From Odontocerum albicorne (lineage: Eukaryota; Arthropoda; Insecta; Trichoptera; Odontoceridae), in contig OX463852.1 of the NCBI GenBank assembly GCA_949825065.1, positions 16,518,189 through 16,582,188 on the forward strand: a DNA stretch of 64,000 nucleotides, given 5' to 3'. Below, piece by piece: positions 10,695 through 21,140 of the stretch (position 1 is the stretch's first letter; each line of letters opens with the position of its first letter). The notes under the pieces were generated by a model that saw only the letters and a program-made list of their open reading frames with translations, had not been told where the DNA came from and did no database searches. A program made the translations under genes and the position numbers.

Positions 10695-11235
10695 TTAAAT
10701 ATCAAAAAGAATTATACACATCTGATTGAACCAAGAAGATTTATTCAAAATACTGCATCTATCAAAAATTTGCATTGCAGGTGAAGTATTTAAATGAGAA
10801 ACTGGGGGCATATTAATTAAGTATATGAGTATTTTATTGAAAAAACCGTATCTAAGAATTTCATTATTAAAAACTCGTATGTTCAGTGAAGTGTTCACAT
10901 GAGAAACTGTGGGCATATTAATAAAGCGTATGAATATTTCGTTGAAAATACTGTATTGAAGAATTTCTCTATGAAAAACTCGTGTGTCGAGTAAAGTGTT
11001 TACATGAGAAACTGTGGGCATATTAATAAAACACATGAGTATTTTAATAAAAGGACTATATCTAAGAATTTCACTATTAAAAACTGGTATGTCCAATAAA
11101 ATATTCACTTTAGAAACTGTGGGCATTTTAATTAAGCATATGAGTATTTTATACAAAGAACTGTATCTAAGAATTTCATTATTAAAAACTCATATGTCCA
11201 GTGAAGTGTTCACACGAGATTCGGGGGGTATATGA
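10695..11235. repeat. 105-bp tandem repeat with constant phase, open on both strands in parts
   Basis: The marker GAGAAACTGNGGGCAT recurs at 10796, 10901, 11006, 11111 and 11216, exactly 105 bp apart each time although copies differ at many sites. On the minus strand one 153-codon frame (11156-10695) spans four units and repeats a 35-residue motif (INMPTVSHVNT, RVFN.EILRY). On the plus strand the opposite frame (YLRISLLKT..MSSEVFT.ETVGI) is open for 73 codons but is cut by TGA codons in the earlier units. It may be a satellite whose period happens to be a multiple of three, or a decayed repeat protein. No family recognised and no start context or splice site supports a gene. Confidence 0.75.
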
Positions 11236-12526
11236 AGCGAAAGAAGTTTTAATAACACCACAGCAGATCTTTTAAAAGTCATGAAAGTTGTGAGTAATAA
11301 AAAGTTAGATAAATGGTCGTTAAGTGCTGGAGGTAGAGAACCCTCAGAGCAGCAGCGGTAGAGAGGCATTTATGTGAGGATGTCAAAGGACATGACCGGG
11401 GGCGGGCGGGTCTGGACGCGTGAAAACGATCGGTAATGCAATTTGTGAAGAGTTGATGCCTGGTAGGTAGCAGGAGTCGGAAATCTTTTCCACGCAATAA
11501 ATTACGAGTATATCGTGGAGTTAGTGTGCAACAATTTGAAACATGTTGAAAGAATTATCATTATTTTATTTTGTAAAATATTTATTGTTTATTTATATTT
11601 TCAATATTTTACTGTAAAATTAACAAAATAGCGAGTTTATTTACTGTCAAGTTTCAATCTCTATCAACCACCCAACCATTAAATTATTTTATAAAAATTT
11701 GAGGTAAACCACTATTATAGACAGATTTAAATTATTACAGAAAAAACACAACTTGAGTGTAAGAATAAGATGGTGACTACGGTTTTTAGATTGAAAATAT
11801 AGCAGAAAAGTCACCAAGGGAAGGTGATCTCCAAAGAAACCTTGGTTATTTAATTGTTTTAGCCTATTTTTTTGTATCGTGTTCTTCAAATCAACTAGGA
11901 AAACTCACAATGAGTTCAAACCAATAACGTTGCATGAAAAATAAAAAGTTGGGAATAAAGTTTATAATAATATTGATGATAGGTTTCTGTTAGTAGACTA
12001 TTCAGCAAACCAATATAATGCTACCAATATAAAAAAGAGTTGGTGATAGGTTTTTTTTTAGGTACAAAGCGATGGCTCTTTAAGAAGGCTAAAGCTGTTA
12101 AAGTGTTGGTTTGCTATCAGGGGCAGATACTATAGATACTATGAAAAAAAATACTTTATCAAAACTGCAGCATGCTTGCTTATTATCGGGGTTCGATTCA
12201 TGATGGTTTCCTTATCACCTTTATTTGAAGGCCTTTTTACATCTAAATATATTCCTGTCGTATAGTTTATTAGCTGCGTAACATAATTTTTCAGCACATT
12301 TGGCGTAATATTTTTTAGCACCCTTGGGTATTTATACTATTATACGATTTCACATTGATGCCTTCGTGCGATCCTCACGCGTAATATGTCATCGCCAGCG
12401 AGCGCACACTGAACTAATGTCAACTTATACAGCTTTTACATGTCTCCAACAAACACATACGACGTTGTGATCCATAGTTTGAATCTCCACGCACTCACAC
12501 AAAAAAATCATTCATTTGTGCATATC
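11236..12526. other. No gene seen; one GC-richer patch
   Basis: 11330-11480 is clearly GC-richer (contains GACCGGGGGCGGGCGGGTCT). The 72-codon minus frame over it resembles nothing known to me. The remaining 1 kb is AT-rich. One TACGAGTA octamer lies at 11503. Confidence 0.4.
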
Positions 12527-12701
12527 AATATGCATATTATCCTCAGTGAGATACAGGCAAAAGCCTAGTTTACTGGGGATACGACAAATGAAAGGCAACA
12601 AACCCAGATACATTAAAATTGTATGTCCAAATCAAATTACCTGTTGTTTTTTCGCAAATTGTGTATATATCTTGTCATGTGTAATAATAAATAAATAAAA
12701 T
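12527..12701 (+). mobile_element. Repeat R, short copy
   Basis: Begins TATCCTCAGTGAGATACAGG, continues through GATACGACAAATGAAAGGCA, and ends with a TAATAATAAATAAATAAA tail. Same orientation and end as 25165-25322 and 46640-47131. Confidence 0.8.
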
Positions 12702-12739
12702 GTAAAGTATGGTCCGCTTAATATATAGTACAGCACAAA

Positions 12740-13178
12740 AGTGACCATGATGCATACGACACTAATAAAATTGAATGAAAACCCTAGGACATATTTTTAT
12801 AATATGCATACTCCTACAGTTGCTCTGAATTTCTACGTTTCCTTATTTCGAAATATCATTCTTTCCTTGGTCTTCTCTATCACGCCTACCATTCACATTT
12901 GCACTATATATTTGTTAGTATTATTCAATCATTCATTATACATGTCCAAGCCATTTCAGAGTGCTCCTCTTCATCTTACTTGACACATCAGCTTTAAGAC
13001 CACATTCATCCCTAATCACTTTTTTTGGTGTTCTGTCATAAACTGTCACCCTACTCTTTTCAGCGCACGAATTTTTATAGCATTTATTTGTTTCTTTCCA
13101 GTATTTTTCCACGTTTCACTCTCATATATTAAAGTTAATACTAAAATACTGTAGCGGACTATCAATCTTTGCAGTTTT
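12740..13178 (-). mobile_element. LINE-A fragment (copy 4)
   Basis: Minus-strand frames: LIVRYSILVLTLIYESETW (the LMYGSESW block), KKQINAIKIRALKRVG, then DEECG/HLKW-type and TKQIY-type blocks nearer 12900-12850, to the 3' part at 12780. Order agrees with LINE-A. Its upstream end is replaced by the 44-bp minisatellite at 13178-13356. Confidence 0.75.
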
Positions 13179-13356
13179 TGACACTGTCCGGTTTGAGTGT
13201 CAGTACACCAGTTTGGACATTTTGACACTGTCCGGTTTGAGTGTCAGTACACCAGTTTGGACATTTTGACACTGTCCGGTTTGAGTGTCAGTACACCAGT
13301 TTGGACATTTTGACACTGTCCGGTTTGAGTGTTAGTACACCAGTTTGGACATTTAC
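13178..13356. repeat. 44-bp minisatellite
   Basis: Four near-identical copies of a 44-bp unit start at 13180, 13224, 13268 and 13312. Each contains TGACACT...AGTGTCA, a 7-bp inverted repeat. Copies differ by one base at most, so the array is young. Confidence 0.95.
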
Positions 13357-13464
13357 TCACTGCTAAATATTTTAATGTAAAAAATAACCGATTGAATCTC
13401 AGTATTATTTCTCAAATATTACTGAGGGAAAATTTTATTATTTTATATAAAGATCGAAAGTTAC

Positions 13465-13915
13465 ACCAAGATGCTGATCTTTAAGACATTGATTAGACCC
13501 ATGCTTACTTACCTACGAGTAGTTGAGTGGGAATGCTGGACTTTTACATAGACTGAAAAGATCTTTAGACATCTTCGAATAAAGGATTCTTCGGAAAATT
13601 TATAGACCGGTGAAAAAATTATGGCGCATCCTATACAACCAGGAAATATATGACCTGTTCCTGGACCATCTCATCTTCTTTATTTGTAAAACTCGAAAGA
13701 ATCCGTGGGCAGGCCGCGTGATAAAATGGAAAATGGCCAACTGCCAAGAGATATTTTGAACCATATATCTGAAGGCCATAGACATGTTAATAGATCAAAA
13801 CTTCGATGAATGAACGGAGTTACGTAAGATTGAAGCACACCCGAAGTGAGGGAATAATGTTCCAGGAGAAGTCTTATACCCTCTCGGGATTGTGCAGCCG
13901 ATAATAATGATGATA
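13465..13915 (+). mobile_element. LINE-D fragment, C-terminal
   Basis: Frames give LIRPMLTY-type text (13490-13512), ECWTFT, LDIFE, RILRKIYRPVKKLWRILYNQ, EIYDLF, then KTRKNPWAGRVIKW. The RILRRIYGP / ELY.L / R..WAGHVIRM order is typical of a widespread insect LINE C-terminus. No RT core is left; stops are frequent. A TACGAGTA octamer at 13514 sits inside the conserved LTY..E.W block. Confidence 0.85.
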
Positions 13916-14609
13916 AAATTAAAACAGAGTACTGAATAGTCAAAAATAAATTGATAAAAGTCATGAATCATTTGAAGTATTCGACTAATCGGGAAAGAAA
14001 AGTTACAGACCACCATAGCATGAACAAAGCTGTCGTGGTTTCCGAATAAATTATTTGAATAATTTAATTTTGATCGATCATGATTTAAGAAACAAAAATG
14101 TTCAAAGATATTTTTTACACATTGATCATAATATAACAAATATAGTTGTGATAAATAAATTTAAAATAGACCACACGTTATAATAAATGCTTAATAAGCA
14201 TTATAAGAGTATACTAATTATTATCAGATATTTACTGATACTAAGATTTAAAAACTTTTAATCAGCAGGACAATTCTCGCTAAGGCTTAAAATAGTTGTC
14301 TTCTCTTAACAGATTCTTCACCCCTGCAGTGAAGCATTCACCCTTTAGCAGGCATCCCTTCAAGAGAACGAATAAATTGACCGGAATTTCGAAGAAATAA
14401 TCCCGACTACGTTTTTGCCTTAGCAAACCTTTTTTCTAGTTTGCGATCAGATTTTTTGACATCAAAGAGAACCCAAAATATGAGCTTTTTAAAGAGAATT
14501 TTTGACATAACATCGTGTCCTGCATATTTTTACAATCGCCAAGTTATTTTATAAATTTAATATTTCTTAAAGGTTTCAACGTAATACTATTTTTTTACAT
14601 ACTTACACA
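13916..14609. other. No recognisable feature
   Basis: AT-rich; the minus-strand open frames here cover LINE-D antisense or have no similarity. Confidence 0.4.
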
Positions 14610-14885
14610 CATACAATCCAGTCGTTTACCTGTCGGGATAAGTAGAGAGGACTAAGCATCAAACTTTCCTATTACGAAATAAAAATTTCACTTCTTCCAC
14701 ATTCATACTTTTTTACCTTCAACTCCTTCGATTTCTCTGGCTTTACTTTTCCTCTTTTCAAGATTTTATTCACTTGATAAAATCATAATTTTCTTAGTAT
14801 TTCTCTATCAAGTTTCTCTACCAGGATCGCATTATATGATACATTTATTTTTTCAGTTTTTCATAATGCACTCATTCTACCATGT
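14610..14885 (-). mobile_element. LINE-A 3' fragment (copy 5)
   Basis: Starts with GTCGGGATAAGTAGAGAGGA, the LINE-A terminal boundary, and continues with minus-strand text matching the REIEGVEGKK and basic linker region, then KNYDFIK-type sequence. Weakly conserved. Confidence 0.5.
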
Positions 14886-15454
14886 AAAATAAATTACTAT
14901 TATATTAAAAAATTGCAATCTAACATATAGGGCAAATAATTTTTTTTTCTGCAAAATAAATAAAAAATACAATATTTCTAATGACGATTTTCATGAATTA
15001 CCAAAATTATAGTTAATTATGATACTACTATTTATAGTATTGTAAATATGTCAAAAAAGATAGGGCACGCGATTGAGCAATCAGTAAAACACATCGCATA
15101 ATCGAAAAGGTGTTATATTTTTAAAGCTGCTGGTTGAAGTAAGCTAAGGATAGAGTAAATAAAAATTTGTTTTGTAACTTAATCCAGTCTATCCGTATGA
15201 ACAGTATAGGATGATGTGACAAATGAAGAATAGCTCTCGAAAATCAAAATCTGGTGATGTTAAATACTATAATATTTTTATAATACAGTTTAATAAAGAC
15301 ACAAAATGAGTTTAAAAATTGATTAAGTATTTATTTTACTTTTATTATTTTAAAAAAAAACAACGACCAGAAAGATATTAAGACAAAAAGATGGTACTAA
15401 AATTAGATCGCTTAGGCCGTAAGATTAATACCCAAAATTCAACATTGGATAATA
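14886..15454. other. No recognisable feature
   Basis: AT-rich sequence without signal. Confidence 0.4.
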
Positions 15455-15652
15455 ATTATATGGTACCCTTCAGCATATCAAAATTGATGTCGTGAACATG
15501 TAGAATAATGTGGCTGAGAGACAATATTTTCTTCGGTAATCGAGCCTTGGGGCTAAGAACCACTGAAGTAGATAAGTTAATCACAGTTTGCAATCTAACA
15601 TGTAGGAAATAGCCCCACACGTGGTAAGGCAACAACACTCGCACACGTCTGG
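15455..15652 (-). repeat. Repeat Y copy, ORF-like on minus strand
   Basis: Shares CACGTGGTAAGGCAACAACA and GTAGAATAATGTGGCTGAGA blocks with 36740-36897 and 905-985. On the minus strand the frame KKILSLSHIILHVHDINFD parallels KTILLAAHVLQLDRNMEV of the 36.8-kb copy. There is no known domain; I cannot say if it is a TE ORF. Confidence 0.55.
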
Positions 15653-15704
15653 AGTATTGTTACCAGACGATATGTTTTTAAATATATCGTCTAGTAACAA
15701 TACT
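15653..15704. repeat. Short palindrome (22-bp arms)
   Basis: AGTATTGTTACCAGACGATA pairs with the reverse complement of TATCGTCTAGTAACAATACT across a TTTTTAAA-type centre, with about two mismatches. Could be a tiny MITE or a cruciform-prone site. It sits precisely between repeat Y and a SINE-A head. Confidence 0.8.
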
Positions 15705-15710
15705 AAGACC

Positions 15711-15790
15711 CTTTTTGGGTACCATCAGAAATCGAACTCGAAACCCCCGAGTGTAAGACCAGTGTCTTATTAATTAGACCAAAAAGTTGG
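15711..15790 (-). mobile_element. SINE-A head fragment
   Basis: Minus strand: TGGTCTAATTAATAAGACAC (A-box region), CGAGTTCGATTTCTG (B-box), then ACCCAAAAAGGG. No tail follows; the palindrome at 15653 abuts it. Confidence 0.65.
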
Positions 15791-16169
15791 TTTGGAACAT
15801 GTAGTTGGCATTTTCCTGCGTAGATCTAGATTATATAAACCTCAATCTTTATAAGATTTGAATATATTTAACAGCCGTTGCCTACAGAAATGGTTTTTTG
15901 TATGTTTTTTTCAGAGATACGATTAATTCTTTTTTTTATATGTGAGTTTTTGTATAAAGAAATAAAAAGTCTTTCTCTTGAGATTTTTCTACATTTTACA
16001 ATTTTAAAAGTGAGTCATTTTAAAGCTAAAATTCTTTCTTACGGTAAAAATGCTTTAAAAGGGGAAACTAGAGAAAAATTCGTAAATGTCTTTCATTCCA
16101 GTGCATATCAAAGTGTTCAAAAATAAATATTTTATTTTTGTTGGGAAAACATTTTTAGCTCAAAAGATA
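15791..16169. other. No recognisable feature
   Basis: AT-rich. The 82-codon plus frame (15878-16126) shows no family motif. Confidence 0.4.
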
Positions 16170-16262
16170 ATTGGTCGATTTGAAGAAGTCGGCTGATTGG
16201 ATGAAGGCAATTGCTATAAAGCAATAAACTCGGCAGATGTACCATGCTTATCCATGTATAGT
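16170..16262 (+). mobile_element. SINE tail fragment (variant)
   Basis: TGATTGGATGAAGGCAATTG, then CTATAAAGCAATAAACTCGG and CAGATGTAC reproduce the SINE-A tail hairpin (loop flanked by GCAATT/AAAGCAAT) and its CCGCCAGATTGTAC end in a diverged form. Confidence 0.55.
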
Positions 16263-16439
16263 ACACAAAAGAAAAAAAAATAAATCAATCGTATTTTTTT
16301 TAAATATGTTAAAAATATTTTAAAATGTTACGGTGCATACAAAAAATTGTCAAAAAATGTCTATCCTCTAAGTTCTTAAAAGTACTTCGATTTCATAATT
16401 ATTTTTTTGATGTGTGAAATGGCAAGATATTGGATAGGG

Positions 16440-17011
16440 TGTATAAAAATAGAGAAATCATTAGATGTATAAAAATAGACTACATAAAAATAATGAGCTC
16501 ATTAGAAGTGTAAAAATAGGATGCATAAAAACAATGCGCTCATTAGAAGTAAACAAATACGATGCATAAAAACAATGAGCTCGTTAGAAGTACAAAAATA
16601 GTATGCATAAAAACAATGAGCTCGTTAGAAGTACAAAAATAGGATGCATAAAAACAATGCGCTCATTAGAAGTAAACAAATACGATGCATAAAAACAATG
16701 AGCTCGTTAGAAGTACAAAAATAGGATGCATAAAAACAATGAGCTCATTAGAAGTACAAAAATAGGATGCATAAAAACAATGAGCTCGTTAGAAGTATAA
16801 AAATAGGATGCATAAAAACAATGAGCTCGTTAGAAGTACAAAAATAGGATGCATAAAAACAATGAGCTCGTTAGAAGTTTAAAAATAGGATGCATAAAAA
16901 CAATGAGCTCGTTAGAAGTACAAAAATAGGATGCATAAAAACAATGAGCTCGTTAGAAGTACAAAAATTGGATGCATAAAAACAATGAGCTCGTTAGAAG
17001 TACAAAAATGT
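16440..17011. repeat. 41-bp minisatellite, about 13-14 copies
   Basis: Unit core GATGCATAAAAACAATGAGC, then TCGTTAGAAGTACAAAAATA. Starts of ATGCATAAAA are 41 bp apart (16521, 16562, 16603 and on). Most units contain a GAGCTC. One pair of diverged units (AAACAAATACG variant) occurs twice 123 bp apart, showing a three-unit duplication step. Confidence 0.95.
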
Positions 17012-17245
17012 ATAACATCTTGAATATCTTAAATCTTGGTAGAAGAAAACGAAAGAAAAATACTTGTATTACGCGAATGATGTTTTGGAAAATGGAAAAA
17101 TAAGAAGTTACGTTTATATCGTAGAAACTGTATGTAGAAGGGGCGAAACATGTGTGTCGAGATAGAAAAGTATTGCACTCTGTCCTCTACTGACCCCAGA
17201 AGGGAAACGCCGTGATCGTGTAGGTATGCATAAAAAATATTTATT
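17012..17245 (+). mobile_element. LINE-A 3' fragment (copy 6)
   Basis: Plus-strand text: a DVLENGKIRSYVYIVE-like segment, then ETVCRRGETCVSR, LCPLLTPEGKRRDRVG, matching the final VCRDRKVW..L.AYPNGKRRDG block of LINE-A. It immediately follows the minisatellite. Confidence 0.6.
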
Positions 17246-17296
17246 TGAACAAATACTTGAAAAAAATAAGAACCACTCCATTTCATACACAATACT

Positions 17297-17464
17297 TAAC
17301 TCTTTGCAAGTGTGGTTACAAGTAAATTTTCCGTCACAAATCAAAGTGCAGCGGCAATAAATTACCTCCTTGCGGTAAACCGTCTCGGTCTTGTAGCCGC
17401 CTTCTGCTGCAGTCGGCCACCGTCTGATGTGGCCATTAGCACAACACTTCTCAGGAGTCACCAC
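17297..17464 (-). CDS. Candidate cysteine-rich exon, unidentified
   Basis: On the minus strand about 56 codons are open and clearly GC-richer than the surroundings. They carry seven cysteines with the spacing CC-x28-C-x-C-x3-C-x5-C-x3-C; the text includes PEKCCANGHIRRW and IYCRCTLICDGKFTCNHTC. Such spacing is typical of secreted disulphide-bonded domains, but I cannot name the family. The frame has a stop just upstream (TGA, then GTGGTGACT) and becomes AT-rich and protein-unlike after KEL, so it would have to be one exon: an AG lies at the 5' edge (TTTGAG/TGGTG). Possible donors are GAG/GTAATT inside the block or TTAA/GTATTG after it. Neither is decisive. It may be a host-gene fragment or an unrecognised TE piece. 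Confidence 0.3.
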
Positions 17465-19721
17465 TCAAAGTGCCAATATATCTAACTTGGTTGAAACTGT
17501 TGATAAATCAATTATAGGCTCATGTGGTATAAAAAAATAGGAATAGATTTTTTTAAGTGAATAAAATATTTTCTTAACGCTAGTTATTGCAAAAAAAGTT
17601 ACTTTTGCTTTTCAGGAGCTATTTTCACGTAATTTTTATAAAATATCGCTCTTTTATCATCATCTTTCTCTCATTCAAATATTGTTTCCTTACTTTAATT
17701 CAAAATTATGTTTATATGAGTTAATTATACACAATAAATAAGTGAAAAGCGGTGGAGGTCTTCGAATAGATATACTCGTATGTAAATAACTAATGCGGAT
17801 ATTATGTGCATGGTGAATTATTGCGTATACATGGTTTTAGTAAAATTACTAAAATTACTATAGCTCAAGTGTCGCGAACGGATTGAATTTCAACGTTGTC
17901 TCAATGCAAGATCCTTAATGAAATGTCTCCATTGTATCTTTGGAATCTGTGTTTAAGATATGTTTCTTCGGAGAGGAGTAGAGCTTTGGAGTTGATTTCA
18001 TCTTCATCGAATAATAGGAGAGAGGTATTATAATAGAGCCTTTAGTGGTCCTATGAGTGGATTAATTTATCTCTCAGTGTTAAAGATATGGATGACATAT
18101 GAAGTTCTACTTATACTCCCAGCGTTAAGCATGTAGAGGTCACTCATATTCTCCTCTTATAATTTATTGTGTTGAGGGGCGGGTTTCTTCGAGTATTAGT
18201 TTAAGAAGGCATGGTGATCAATTTTACATCTGCAAAATCGTATTTGAGAATTCTCAAACAACAGATACTAAGAATCACAGTAAAAAGTAATGTAGAGTAT
18301 CCATAGTGTAAGTATTTAAACACTTTCTCTAAATCCTTTCATGTATAATATATATTTTTATTATCACCTTACATGTTTCATCAGGAACACAGACATGCCA
18401 TAGAACGCTTCGATCAAATTCGGCCCACATCCCGGCACTGCACGTTCTTCGAAGTTTTGATCAAACCGTCTCCGATCTATTGTTAGTGAAGTCATTGATT
18501 TAAGGGCGTTGAGGGATTTACTCAACGGCCTAGAGGTCTGGAGGAAACCTTAAAGATGACTCATCCAGGAGTCTTATTTGCGAAAATCTGCCTCTTACGT
18601 ACTACTGAAAATCTGCAAAAAAAACCTTATGATCTTTGCTCGGTGACTCTTCGCGGAAATAAACATTTTCCGTGAATTAATCTAATTTAATTAGACATAT
18701 CTGAAGCATTATTTCTGCGGTCATTATTCCCTCTACCAGGGGTGTAGTAAAATAGATTAAAAACATTAATTGCCAACATAGTTCACCTCGACCCCTTTTC
18801 CTCTCCATCCTCATGTTACGCTGTTACCATATAAATTTTCATTGCAATATGCTTTTTTTCCATTTTATCCCGCCGCGGCGATAAACCTGAAATCCTTGGA
18901 AAATTCACGTCTCTCTTTCTGCAGCTTAATTGAAGAGATTGACAATCTTTTGTAGAATTATTTTTTATCTAATTCTCATTTATCTAAAAAAGTTATGTCT
19001 AATACATTTTCACATATTTTTTAAAGTATATTCAAAGAGACAGCGTTATGTTTATAGAACTGCACTATTATTAGTTAATGAAATAAAAAAATGATTTTTA
19101 GTTCTTAATTTAGTACTTAATTTGTATTGTCACAAAATATAAATGTTTACTGCACGAATAGACAATGACCTCGGAAGTCGAATGGTCATCCGTTTTTTGA
19201 GAATAAAAATAAATATCAAAACTAAAAGTCATTTTTTCTTATTCCATTTAATAATAACATTTTGATCCCCTAAAATATCTTAAAATGTTAATGCATGGGG
19301 CATAAATTACATGGATGGCCTCTGTGGCTAGTTAGTGTAGTTCATTTCTCGATGGCACCAAAAATAATTTTTAAAAATATACAAATTTGGTACAAGAGTT
19401 CGTCTGGTATACTCGTGTATCGCATCTTCAAGTACGATAATATTCCCAACACGTGACGTACTGCAAATTGCGTGATATTCCAGTAGTTCTAAAACATGAA
19501 GGCTCAATTGAAAGGGCAAAAAATAATGTTGTATCTCAGTCAAGCTCTTCAACATATTCACAATGGTAGTTCAAATGTATTGAAGTACCATACGAATGAA
19601 TCAGCATATTAAATCATATGCCTCCCCTACGTACTATATTAGGTATACTCGAACCAGAAAGTTTCAAAATCTGCTAAAATGATAGTCCACAGAAGTTGGA
19701 TATCAGATGCCAAAAGGATGC
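17465..19721. other. No recognisable feature
   Basis: 2.2 kb of AT-rich sequence without repeat, RNA or coding signal that I can defend. A TACTCGTA octamer at 17773. 18400-18600 is somewhat GC-richer with paired GATCAAATTCGG / GATCAAACCG motifs. Confidence 0.45.
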
Positions 19722-20023
19722 TGTGGAGGTTTGAAGACATTGTAATTTATTTTATCAAACACTGATGATTGCACTTTTTTGTAACGGTATAACCCTACCG
19801 GTTTCAAGACTTTCACCTCATCTTCAGGGGAACACAAACAAGACTTTGTTTGTGCTCCCCTGAAGATGAAGTGAAAGCCGTGAAACCAGTAGGGTTATAC
19901 CGTTACAAAAAAGTGGAATAAACAGTGTTTGATAAAATAAATTACAAAGTATTTGATTAAACAAATTACAATGTATTTAAACCTCCACAATGGTAATGCC
20001 TTAACTATAAATAATATATTGAA
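19722..20023. mobile_element. Foldback (palindromic) element, copy 2, most complete
   Basis: The left arm starts TGTGGAGGTTT (19722) and the right arm ends AAACCTCCACA (19989). In between, ATTTATTTTATCAAACACTG, AACGGTATAACCCTACCGG and CACCTCATCTTCAGGGG pair with their reverse complements; the centre is ACAAACAAGACTTTGTTTGT, itself a palindrome. The right side has a short duplication (AAATTACAAAGTATTTGATTAAACAAATTAC). A conserved extension (GGTAATGCCTTAACTATAAA) beyond the arm is shared with copy 1, so the mobile unit is longer than the palindrome. Confidence 0.9.
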
Positions 20024-20829
20024 TATTTAGTTTTTCTTGGAAAGTATTGAGTTTACCGAGAAATATACTGGAAAACCAAGTAAAGAGAATTTCTATTTAC
20101 AGTCTTCTGAATTCTTATTTTCATTGGTATGGTCAGTCACTTTTAAAGCACCTGCTCTTGAATGTCTAATAAAAATAGTTTGACGACCCCTGCCAGTAAC
20201 TTTTACGATTTTGCAACGTTCTTCGTGGCGAGCAAAGGAACAGTAAAGTGTCGACTAGACAGCATCAGGTTAATAGATGGGTGTAAACATAGTCTGCGTA
20301 TTAAAAAGAAAGCTCATTTGATCTACGTATAAATTTTTAAACTATCCAAAGTTGCATTTTTTGAATGAATCGCAGCGCAATAATGAACTTATAAAGCGGC
20401 TTAAGGTCTAATGTTCAAACAGCCAAACAAGGTGCCAATATTTTCGAAGAAAACTTCTAAAGAAGCAAAATTATCCATTGACGCTTCTACATCGAAGTAG
20501 GCAATCCTTGCAAAGATGTTACGATGTAAGATTGATTGGAGTTTCCTTCGAAAATTATTGATTCGATTTTAATCGCAGATACATAAAACAATAAACATAG
20601 AGAAAATCTGGAATAAACCATATTGACAGTGCTGTCATGCATAAAACTTCTAATAACATTAAAAAAAATCCGTACATGTAGATTAATTTGATTTAAAAAT
20701 AATCCTTAAAACTATTATTGGTGAAAAACTATTGTCAAAAATAGTACCTTGAGTGATTTTCCTTCAAAAAAGGAGAAATGACGGCAAGATTTTCTTGCAA
20801 AAGTTATTTTTATGATTTTTTTTAATAAG
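20024..20829. other. No recognisable feature
   Basis: AT-rich, nothing seen on either strand. Confidence 0.45.
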
Positions 20830-21140
20830 CTTCTTCTTCCTCTTGGTTTAGGTTGTATGACCTGTTTATGACGATGGGCTGTCCTGGGATGATGACGTCC
20901 AGCTGTCCTTCCACCTTTTCGGCGGCCTTCCTGGTAATCTCCTGCTGTTAGGGTTTTCAGTCTTAGCGATTCTTGCCAGTCTTATATCCTCCATGCGGTC
21001 CACATGATTCCTCCAGAAGCATCTTCTGCTTCTTCCACACCTCACTATGTCTTCAACACCACAGACAGACCTTATCGTCTCATTTCTGATCCGATCTCGA
21101 AGATTTCTGCCTGCGCTTTTAATAAACAATCCACCCAAAC
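20830..21140 (-). mobile_element. LINE-C fragment, C-terminal
   Basis: The minus-strand 90-codon frame (21138-20866) reads GRNLRDRIRNETIRSVCGVE, DIVRCGRSRRCFWRNHVDRM, RLARIAKTENPNSRRLPGRP and PKRWKDSW. This is the standard end of an insect LINE polyprotein (DR.RN..IR, VEDIVRW...R...W..HV.RM, GRPPKRW). The frame is uninterrupted here. The 5' part is missing. It shares the family with 27735-28258. Confidence 0.9.

Noticed and set aside
12740..12983. 80-codon plus frame
   Set aside because: Antisense of LINE-A; the real similarity is on the minus strand.
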